64,000 bases of DNA from Polynucleobacter sp. (lineage in GTDB: Bacteria > Pseudomonadota > Gammaproteobacteria > Burkholderiales > Burkholderiaceae), in contig JAHEBW010000001.1 in assembly GCA_024642065.1 (NCBI GenBank), positions 108,963-172,962 of the forward strand, given 5' to 3'. Positions within the stretch are counted from its first letter, which is position 1, and each line of letters starts with the position of its first letter. Both the position numbers and the translations under genes were made by a program. The notes under the pieces are model-generated. The model was not told the DNA's origin. It was given only the letters and a program-made list of their open reading frames with translations, and did no database searches. Positions 49,794-57,368 of this stretch are shown here, one piece after another.

Positions 49794-50634
49794 AAAGCAT
49801 ATCTGAGGCTTTCTTCTTGCGCAAGAAAATCTTTTGCCATACCCAGAAAACATAACCAGACAAGGCATAAGCCACAAATAAGCCAAACAAAGCTACCGGA
49901 GGATCACTAGAAATCAGCACAAAGCCAAGAATCACCAAAATCATCACGCCAAATGGGGCGCGATAACGCACATCCAAGGCTTTACCACTGTAAAACAGGG
50001 CATTAGAAACCATGGTGATACCCGCATAAATAGTCAGTACAAACATCACCCAAGGTAAGGCTAAATCTTGAACTGGTAATTTATTGTCAACAGCCAACCA
50101 AACAAAGCCAGCTATTAAAGATGCAGCAGCAGGACTAGGTAAACCCTGGAAAAAGCGCTTATCAACCACACCAATGTTGGTATTAAAGCGAGCCAAACGC
50201 AATGCGGCGCCCGCGCAGAATATAAATGCAGCCAACCAACCCCACTTACCTAAGTCCTTAAGAACCCATTCGTAAGCGATTAAAGCAGGGGCAACTCCAA
50301 AAGAAACCATATCTGTTAGAGAGTCATACTGCTCACCAAATGCACTTTGGGTATTGGTCATACGGGCCACGCGACCATCCATACCATCCATAACCAAAGC
50401 CACAAAAATAGCAATCGCAGCAATTTCAAATCGCTGGTTCATTGATTGAACAATGGCAAAGAAACCGCAAAATAGATTCGCGGTTGTGAAAGCATTCGGC
50501 AAAAGATAGATGCCACGATTACGCGGTCTCATCTGATTACTAGAGTCAGCCACCCAATCTGATTTGCGCAACGGTGTCACGTTGCTAGGCAAAGCCTTAG
50601 ATGGTCTTAGTTTTCTACGTCTAAATGTGCTCAT
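49783..50634 (-). CDS. pssA: CDP-diacylglycerol--serine O-phosphatidyltransferase
   Basis: Makes phosphatidylserine from CDP-diacylglycerol and serine, the first step to phosphatidylethanolamine. 283 aa. The CDP-alcohol phosphotransferase signature is complete: DGMDGRVARM followed by GEQYDSLTDMVSFG (about 83-110), so this is the integral membrane (Bacillus-like) type, not the E. coli type. About eight helices follow the roughly 40-residue basic N-terminus. psd precedes it by 10 bases, so the two steps are encoded together, as in other Burkholderiales. Confidence 0.96.
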   Translation of the reverse strand: MSTFRRRKLRPSKALPSNVTPLRKSDWVADSSNQMRPRNRGIYLLPNAFTTANLFCGFFAIVQSMNQRFEIAAIAIFVALVMDGMDGRVARMTNTQSAFGEQYDSLTDMVSFGVAPALIAYEWVLKDLGKWGWLAAFIFCAGAALRLARFNTNIGVVDKRFFQGLPSPAAASLIAGFVWLAVDNKLPVQDLALPWVMFVLTIYAGITMVSNALFYSGKALDVRYRAPFGVMILVILGFVLISSDPPVALFGLFVAYALSGYVFWVWQKIFLRKKKASDMLSDN

Positions 50635-50644
50635 AGACTAGTTT

Positions 50645-51298
50645 TTAGTCTAATCCTGGCAATTTGGCTAGTACTGTCGTTGTTGCAGATACTTTATCGC
50701 CAACACTGACCAATGGCTCTGCTTCTAGAGGTAAGTAAACATCCACCCTAGAACCAAAACGAATAAAACCATAACGCTCGCCCTTTTTGAGCTTGTCACC
50801 CAAATGTGCGTAGCAAAGAATTCGACGGGCAATTAAGCCAGCCACTTGAACCAAAGTCACTGTGTGACCGTTGGCATCAAAAACAACCGCATTGCGCTCG
50901 TTTTCAATAGATGCTTTATCCAAGTCAGCATTTACAAACTTACCTGGGAAATATTCCATCTTTTTAATCGTTCCATTAATAGAAGAACGATTGGAGTGCA
51001 CGTTAAACACATTCATGAACACGCTAATTTTTAATGCTTCACGACTAGCGTATGGATCGAATGATTTTTCAACGATGATGATGCGGCCATCTGCTGGAGA
51101 TAAAACCGCATCTTTCATTAGAGGTACTAAACGACCTGGATCTCTAAAAAACTGAAGAACAAAAGCAAAAATAATCCAGAAAGGCCAAGACCAAACCCAA
51201 CCACCTGTTGAATGAACAACAAATAGAACAAACCCCGCAATAGCTACATGCGGCCAGCCTTCTTTGGCGATGATGGGATGCGGGTAATGTATGGCCAT
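50645..51298 (-). CDS. psd: Phosphatidylserine decarboxylase (short, PSD-A type)
   Basis: Pyruvoyl enzyme producing phosphatidylethanolamine. 217 aa, the short form. A hydrophobic N-terminal anchor (about 18-48) is followed by the [12 protein letters not shown] segment (about 66-77) and [11 protein letters not shown] (about 93-103). The self-cleavage site is the Gly-Ser in [11 protein letters not shown] (about 176-186), where the Ser becomes the pyruvoyl group. Located between ilvC and pssA. Its product is the phosphoethanolamine donor for EptA. Confidence 0.96.
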   Translation of the reverse strand: MAIHYPHPIIAKEGWPHVAIAGFVLFVVHSTGGWVWSWPFWIIFAFVLQFFRDPGRLVPLMKDAVLSPADGRIIIVEKSFDPYASREALKISVFMNVFNVHSNRSSINGTIKKMEYFPGKFVNADLDKASIENERNAVVFDANGHTVTLVQVAGLIARRILCYAHLGDKLKKGERYGFIRFGSRVDVYLPLEAEPLVSVGDKVSATTTVLAKLPGLD

Positions 51299-51336
51299 AT
51301 GTTCTCTCTGGATATCTTTTAGATTCTTCTTGTTAA

Positions 51337-52371
<1,035 letters not shown>

Positions 52372-52395
52372 TCAGTTTGTTATTAGTTAAAAAAG

Positions 52396-52887
52396 TTACA
52401 CCTTAAGGATACGTTCGCCTCGGCCTAGACCAGAGCTGCCAGTTCGAACTGTTTCCAAAATGGCGCTACGGTCGATGGCTTCAATAAAAGCATCTAATTT
52501 ACTACTATCACCTGTCAACTCGATGGTGTATGACTTATCGGTAACATCGATGATATGCCCACGGAAAATATCCGCAAGGCGTTTCATTTCTTCTCGCTCC
52601 TTACCAACAGCCCTAATTTTGATCAACATGAGCTCACGCTCAATATGAGGGCCATCACTCAAATCAATCAATTTAACAACATCAACTAGACGATTTAAGT
52701 GTTTGGTAATTTGCTCAATCACATCATCTGATCCGATTGAAACAATAGTCATACGTGACAAAGAAGGATCTTCAGTAGGCGCTACTGTCAATGTTTCAAT
52801 GTTGTAACCACGAGCTGAGAATAATCCAACCACGCGCGATAAAGCACCTGGCTCGTTCTCTAATAAAACAGAAATAATATGGCGCAT
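52396..52887 (-). CDS. ilvN: Acetolactate synthase small (regulatory) subunit
   Basis: Regulatory partner of IlvB; binds valine for feedback inhibition. 163 aa, the IlvH/IlvN length typical of proteobacteria. The N-terminal ACT domain has MRHIISVLLENEPGALSRVV (first 20 residues) and GYNIETLTV (about 28-36), and the C-terminal domain begins at about 80. The start overlaps the ilvB stop (TAATG), so both subunits are translated together. Often named ilvH in this order. Confidence 0.97.
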   Translation of the reverse strand: MRHIISVLLENEPGALSRVVGLFSARGYNIETLTVAPTEDPSLSRMTIVSIGSDDVIEQITKHLNRLVDVVKLIDLSDGPHIERELMLIKIRAVGKEREEMKRLADIFRGHIIDVTDKSYTIELTGDSSKLDAFIEAIDRSAILETVRTGSSGLGRGERILKV

Positions 52888-54659
52888 TACAGATCCTCAC
52901 TTCCTAAAAGCATTTCAGTAATGCCTTTACCAGCTTGAACCATTGGCCAAACGTTTTCTGTTGGGTCAGTTTGGAAATCCATAAATACAGTTCTGTCTTT
53001 TAATTTGAAGGCTTCACGCAATGCTGGCTCAACATCGGATTTCTTTTCGATGCGCATACCAACGTGACCATATGATTCAGCCAACTTAACAAAGTCAGGC
53101 AATGAATCCATGTAAGAGCTTGAATAACGTTTGTTATACGTTAGCTCTTGCCACTGACGAACCATACCTAAGTAACGGTTATTCAAAGAAACAACTTTCA
53201 CAGGCGTGTCGTACTGCTTGCAAGTTGATAATTCCTGAATACACATTTGGATAGAGCCTTCACCTGTGATCGTCACAACCTCAGATTCAGGGAATGCTTT
53301 TTTAATACCCATTGCGTACGGTAAACCAACACCCATGGTGCCTAAGCCACCAGAGTTAATCCAACGACGAGGTTTATCAAATTTGTAGAATTGAGCTGCC
53401 CACATTTGATGCTGACCAACGTCAGAACAAATGAATGCGTCACCTTTTGTTAATTCCCAAATTTTTTCAACCACGTATTGCGGTTTAACAATCTCTGTAT
53501 CGCGATCAAAACTGAGGCAGTCTTTTTTACGCCATTCATTGATCTGTGACCACCAAGCATCTACCTTCGCTTGATTTTTACGTGGGCCAGCAGATTTCAA
53601 CATCTCAGTCATCTCAACTAAAACTTCTTTGAGATCACCAACGATAGGCACATCAACCTTAACGCGCTTAGAAATAACTGAAGGGTCAATATCAATATGA
53701 ATGATTTTTCTTGGAACGCTTGAGAAGTGACCTGGATTACCGATCACACGGTCATCAAAACGAGCGCCAATCGCAATCAACACATCACAATGCTGCATTG
53801 TCATGTTGGCTTCGTAAGTACCGTGCATACCCAACATACCCAAGAAACGTGGATCTGTTCCTGGGAAACCGCCAAGACCCATCAAGGTATTGGTTACTGG
53901 GTAACCCAACAAGTCAGCAAATGCTTTTAGTTCAGGAGCTGCATCAGAAAGAATCACGCCACCACCTGTGTAGATGTATGGGCGCTCTGCTTCCATCAAT
54001 AAAGAAACTGCTTTACGAACTTGTCCGCTGTGGACTTTGCTCACAGGGTTATAAGAACGCATAGTCAATTCTGTTGGATAGTTAAAGCGAGCTTTTTGGA
54101 ATGACACATCTTTAGGAATATCCACAACCACAGGACCTGGGCGACCAGTTCTAGCAATATGGAAAGCTTTCTTAAGCGTCAATGCCAAATCAGCAGGGTC
54201 TTTAACTAAGAAATTGTGTTTAACGATTGGGCGTGTAATACCCACAGTGTCACACTCTTGGAAGGCATCTTCACCGATAGCGTTCGTAGGAACGTTACCT
54301 GTAATGATCACCATTGGAATCGAATCCATGTAAGCCGTTGCGATGCCAGTAACAGCATTCGTAACGCCCGGACCTGAAGTCACAAGAGCAACACCGACAT
54401 TACCCGTCGCACGTGCATAACCATCAGCAGCATGTACAGCAGCTTGCTCATGACGCACTAGGATATGTTCAAACTTATCTTGTTTGAAAATTTCGTCGTA
54501 GATAAATAAAACAGAACCGCCTGGGTAACCCCAGACATATTCCACACCTTCAGCATGAAGGGCATGGACCAAAATTTCGGCGCCAATCATTTCTGGGCCG
54601 TCTTGGTTTTGATTTTTGTTAGCAGGGTTCAAAAGTTCCGCGCTGGTATTTGCATTCAT
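52887..54659 (-). CDS. ilvB: Acetolactate synthase large (catalytic) subunit
   Basis: ThDP-dependent enzyme making acetolactate or acetohydroxybutyrate. 590 aa. The N-terminal Pyr domain has the catalytic Glu in LVRHEQAAVHAADGYAR (about 67-83); the central domain binds FAD; the C-terminal PP domain has the ThDP motif GEGSIQMCIQELSTC followed by NNRYLGMVRQWQ (about 460-495). A 24-residue N-terminal extension precedes the first helix. Its leader is structured (54676-54781), and expression is probably regulated. Could equally be labelled ilvI. Confidence 0.97.
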   Translation of the reverse strand: MNANTSAELLNPANKNQNQDGPEMIGAEILVHALHAEGVEYVWGYPGGSVLFIYDEIFKQDKFEHILVRHEQAAVHAADGYARATGNVGVALVTSGPGVTNAVTGIATAYMDSIPMVIITGNVPTNAIGEDAFQECDTVGITRPIVKHNFLVKDPADLALTLKKAFHIARTGRPGPVVVDIPKDVSFQKARFNYPTELTMRSYNPVSKVHSGQVRKAVSLLMEAERPYIYTGGGVILSDAAPELKAFADLLGYPVTNTLMGLGGFPGTDPRFLGMLGMHGTYEANMTMQHCDVLIAIGARFDDRVIGNPGHFSSVPRKIIHIDIDPSVISKRVKVDVPIVGDLKEVLVEMTEMLKSAGPRKNQAKVDAWWSQINEWRKKDCLSFDRDTEIVKPQYVVEKIWELTKGDAFICSDVGQHQMWAAQFYKFDKPRRWINSGGLGTMGVGLPYAMGIKKAFPESEVVTITGEGSIQMCIQELSTCKQYDTPVKVVSLNNRYLGMVRQWQELTYNKRYSSSYMDSLPDFVKLAESYGHVGMRIEKKSDVEPALREAFKLKDRTVFMDFQTDPTENVWPMVQAGKGITEMLLGSEDL

Positions 54660-54675
54660 TTTTAATAGTCCTTTG

Positions 54676-54781
54676 CAATTTTCGGCAAAAAATTGTTTGG
54701 GCTACTCTGGCTCCGTGCTTGTGGCTCGGGTTCGAGTGGCGGTCGCTTAGTCCGGAGAAAACCATCTTATGAAAGGTCCGG
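54676..54781 (-). promoter_or_regulatory. Structured leader upstream of ilvB
   Basis: Three hairpins are visible on the minus strand: CCGGA plus CC pairing with GG plus TCCGG (54751-54781), CTCG/CGAG around AACC (54725-54736), and CAATTTT/AAAATTG (54676-54695) directly in front of the ribosome-binding site. A small reading frame from ATG 54765 runs through all of it and ends 41 bases inside ilvB. It is not rich in Ile, Leu or Val codons, so classical attenuation is not obvious. Candidate RNA motifs have been named for acetolactate synthase leaders in betaproteobacteria; I cannot check the match. Confidence 0.45.
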
Positions 54782-54855
54782 CAAGTCGAACTGGCTATTT
54801 TAGACCATAACGCCATATTAGGGGTAGGTTTATAAGACGTTGTCTAATAGAGGGT

Positions 54856-55437
54856 ATGGCTTCTGCAAAAGAACTGTCTGACTTCCTTCAAGGAGTTCAG
54901 GCTAAATCCTTCAAACGCACCGTGTTTGCTACACGGGACGAGGAAGCCGCTTTGGATATTGTGCAAGATAGCATGATGAAATTGGCCGAGAAATACAGCG
55001 GTCATGAGGTCAATGAGCTGCCTTTGCTGTTCACAAGGATCCTGCAAAACACCACTTTAGACTGGTTTAGACGCCAAAAAACCCAAAATACGTGGATTAG
55101 CCTGTTTTCCGCCCTCAAAGGTGGGTCTAAGGATAGTTTTGACGAGTCTGAACAGTCAGACCCCTTGGATTTCCTTGAATCTAATCAAGAAAATACCGGT
55201 TCTGAGGGGGGTGAAACCCAATTAGAACGTAAACAATTGATCGAAATGTTAGAAATAGCCGTATCTAAGCTCCCATCACGTCAACGAGAAGCCTTCCTCA
55301 TGCGTTATTGGGATGACTTAGATATATCTGAAACAGCCAAATTAATGGGTTGCTCAGAGGGAAGTGTGAAAACTCACTGCTCTCGAGCTGCTTCATCTTT
55401 GGCAGAAGCCCTTAAGAAACAAGGATTTAAGCTGTGA
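54856..55437 (+). CDS. ECF-type RNA polymerase sigma factor
   Basis: 193 aa. Region 2 includes DIVQDSMMKLAEKY and FTRILQNTTLDWFRRQK (about 36-74), and region 4 is a clear helix-turn-helix at LPSRQREAFLMRYWDDL and ISETAKLMGCSEGSVKTHCSR (split, about 138-178). The two are joined by an unusually long acidic Ser-rich linker (about 85-128). Sigma1.1 and region 3 are absent, so it belongs to the RpoE-like group. AGAGGG lies just before the ATG. It leads a four-gene operon with DUF3619, DUF3106 and RDD proteins; the next gene overlaps its stop (GTGA), as sigma/anti-sigma pairs often do. Confidence 0.93.
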   Translation: MASAKELSDFLQGVQAKSFKRTVFATRDEEAALDIVQDSMMKLAEKYSGHEVNELPLLFTRILQNTTLDWFRRQKTQNTWISLFSALKGGSKDSFDESEQSDPLDFLESNQENTGSEGGETQLERKQLIEMLEIAVSKLPSRQREAFLMRYWDDLDISETAKLMGCSEGSVKTHCSRAASSLAEALKKQGFKL

Positions 55438-55901
55438 ACATCGAAACCAAAAATAGCGAACAAGCCTCCAACGCGGAATTACGTGTGGGTCTACTTGCCC
55501 GCGATTTATTAAATGATGGGGCCGAACAACTGCCTAAGCACATCCTTGCGAGACTTAATCAAGCCAGAGCGCTTGCTTTGAGCCATTACCCAAGCCAAAA
55601 AGAATATGCCACTGAATCACAATGGTCTCTAGCTGGCATGTCTGGGGCATTTTCTTCTAATTTGGCCCCCAAAATTTGGAGCGCCCTTGGAATTGCCCCC
55701 ATTCTTGCCCTGGGCTTGGGCTTATTTGCCATTGCTAACTGGCAACAAGACGAGCGTATCAAAGATATTGCTACCGTCGACTCTGCTCTTTTGACTGATA
55801 TTGTTCCTCCAGAAGCCTACAAGGATGATGGCTATGTGCGTTTCTTGATGACCAATGGCAAAGACCTCATTGTTGAAGACGACGACGAAGACAAAATTTA
55901 A
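55434..55901 (+). CDS. DUF3619 protein, candidate anti-sigma factor
   Basis: 155 aa from a GTG start that overlaps the sigma factor stop by 4 bases. It has a roughly 75-residue N-terminal part with helices (ELRVGLLARDLLNDG, LPKHILARLNQARALAL), one membrane helix (about 80-100, IAPILALGLGLFAIAN), and a short acidic C-terminal part ending in a run of Asp/Glu. The topology (cytoplasmic head, single span, periplasmic tail) is that of RseA-like anti-sigma factors, and the gene position supports that. There is no sequence motif that proves it; DUF3619 is officially of unknown function. Confidence 0.82.
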   Translation: MNIETKNSEQASNAELRVGLLARDLLNDGAEQLPKHILARLNQARALALSHYPSQKEYATESQWSLAGMSGAFSSNLAPKIWSALGIAPILALGLGLFAIANWQQDERIKDIATVDSALLTDIVPPEAYKDDGYVRFLMTNGKDLIVEDDDEDKI

Positions 55902-55903
55902 TC

Positions 55904-56401
55904 ATGCCTCTTTTGTCGCCTGCCAAGCAGCCCTCATCCTCGAAATACCAAAATCGATTTATTCACGCAAGTCGCGTGATTGGTCGTTTTTGTGTAGCTA
56001 TCGCTTTATCGATGTCGGTAGCACCAATGGTGCAAGCTCAGCCTTGGTCACAGTTGAATGATGACCAACGTTTAGTTTTGGCTCCTCTAGAGGAAGATTG
56101 GTCATCACTTAATCAAGCTCGCCAAAAAAAATGGCTTGAGGTTGCCAACCGTTACCCACAAATGTCAGACGCCGAACGCTCTAACCTAAAGTCAAGAATG
56201 AGTGAATGGGCTGGCCTATCTACCAAAGAGAGGCAGAGTGCTCGAGACAACTACTTGCGCACTCTAAAATTCTCGGCAGAGAAAAAGGCCGCTGCATGGG
56301 AAAGCTATCAACAACTTTCAGATGAAGACAAAAAACGTCTTGCTGATAAAAAAGCGACATCAACTAAACCCACCACAGTTACTTCACCAACGCTAAAATA
56401 G
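55904..56401 (+). CDS. DUF3106 exported helical protein
   Basis: 165 aa. An N-terminal signal peptide after a basic start (FCVAIALSMSVAPMVQAQ, cleavage after about residue 46) exports it to the periplasm. The mature part repeats a W-L-x-x-R/E helical pattern: WSQLNDDQRLVLAPLEEDW, KKWLEVANRYPQM, MSEWAGLSTKERQSARDNY. This periodic all-helical, charged design is the DUF3106 pattern and recalls Spy/CpxP-like periplasmic chaperones, an analogy rather than homology I can show. Starts 2 bases after the DUF3619 stop. Confidence 0.85.
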   Translation: MPLLSPAKQPSSSKYQNRFIHASRVIGRFCVAIALSMSVAPMVQAQPWSQLNDDQRLVLAPLEEDWSSLNQARQKKWLEVANRYPQMSDAERSNLKSRMSEWAGLSTKERQSARDNYLRTLKFSAEKKAAAWESYQQLSDEDKKRLADKKATSTKPTTVTSPTLK

Positions 56402-56406
56402 CTCGC

Positions 56407-56994
56407 GTGAACACTAGCGAAAAATTTACCCCCCTTCCCGCTGACTATTTGCTCTCACTTTCAGCGCCTACGGTCAAACGCAGAATCATCTTAAATTTAT
56501 ATGAGATGCTCGTATTGATGGGGGTTGCCGCTCTCACCTTCTTAGTTCCTCATTTATTAATCGGTGTTTTTTTAGAAATCACCGCACCAGCTTGGCTATT
56601 ACTGGCGCATATCTACCTTGTCTTTGCTTTCTATTTTTCTTGGTACTGGACAAAAACAGGCCAAACACTAGCGATGCAAACTTGGAAAATTCAGTTGGTA
56701 AGCAAAGATGGCAAGATCATGAAGCGTTCACAAGCCTTGATGCGATACGCTTTAGGCTCACTATGGATCGTACCTGCCGCCATTATTTTGTTTGTGTGTT
56801 TAAAAGTAGGTAGCCCAGACAAAATGGGTACGTATTTTTCAATTATCTTTTTTTCGGTGACTTTATTTTTATGGCCACTGAGTGCTTTATTCGATCGCAA
56901 GCACAGACAAACTTTGCCAGACCGTTGGGCTGGCACACGCTTAGTTCAGTTACCCAGCCTGATTCCTCATCCAATCAGCAGTGGTAAAGAATGA
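56407..56994 (+). CDS. RDD family membrane protein
   Basis: 195 aa from a GTG start. Membrane helices lie at about 37-57, 60-82, 120-138 and 144-160. The RDD-like start is seen as VKRRIILNLYEML (about 23-35), and the later AMQTWKIQLVSKDGK and FDRKHRQTLPDRWAGTRLV segments are typical. RDD proteins are of uncertain function, some linked to ion or solute transport. Last gene of the sigma factor operon. Its 3' 45 bases overlap the convergent globin gene. Confidence 0.88.
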   Translation: MNTSEKFTPLPADYLLSLSAPTVKRRIILNLYEMLVLMGVAALTFLVPHLLIGVFLEITAPAWLLLAHIYLVFAFYFSWYWTKTGQTLAMQTWKIQLVSKDGKIMKRSQALMRYALGSLWIVPAAIILFVCLKVGSPDKMGTYFSIIFFSVTLFLWPLSALFDRKHRQTLPDRWAGTRLVQLPSLIPHPISSGKE

Positions 56995-57339
56995 TTGCAT
57001 CAAACGCTCAAACAACAACCCTCTAATACCCACATCATGAAGAGCTTGGCGCATACACTGCAGCCATTGATCTCTTTCAGAAATCCCAATTGGGAATGGC
57101 ATGTGTCTCGCCTTTAAACGCGGGTGACCATATTGCTGGACAAACAAATCCGGCCCACCCATCCAACCGCTTAAGAATAAAAACAACTTATCACCTGAGG
57201 AACTCAAGTCTTCAGGATGCATCACTCGAATACCTGCATAGGCAGGATCCAACGCCATCAAGTCATAAAAGCGGTCAACTAGCTCGCGCAATTTTTCTGC
57301 GCCGCCAATTAATTCATAAGTTGTTTTTTGTTCTGACAT
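56950..57339 (-). CDS. Group II truncated haemoglobin
   Basis: 129 aa 2-on-2 globin of the trHbO type. Residues of the haem pocket are visible: YELIGGAEKLRELVDRFYDLM at the start (split around 9-29), HPEDLSSSGDKLFLFLSGWMGGP in the middle, and the proximal-His segment YGHPRLKARHMPF (about 70-82), followed by RDQWLQCMRQAL. Such proteins bind O2/NO and can have peroxidase or NO-detoxifying roles. The 3' end lies antisense within the RDD gene. Confidence 0.93.
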   Translation of the reverse strand: MSEQKTTYELIGGAEKLRELVDRFYDLMALDPAYAGIRVMHPEDLSSSGDKLFLFLSGWMGGPDLFVQQYGHPRLKARHMPFPIGISERDQWLQCMRQALHDVGIRGLLFERLMQSFFTTADWMRNQAG

Positions 57340-57368
57340 ATTCGTTAATTTAACTGAATTCCAAAAGA

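Noticed and set aside
49758..49886. Longer in-frame extension upstream of leuL
   Set aside because: It lies inside the 3' part of pssA in another frame, and the predicted promoter and GGAG lie within it. Only the last 22 codons carry the Leu run.
53711..54064. 117-codon plus-strand frame inside ilvB
   Set aside because: It lies fully antisense to a conserved enzyme, has no start signal and no recognisable protein features.
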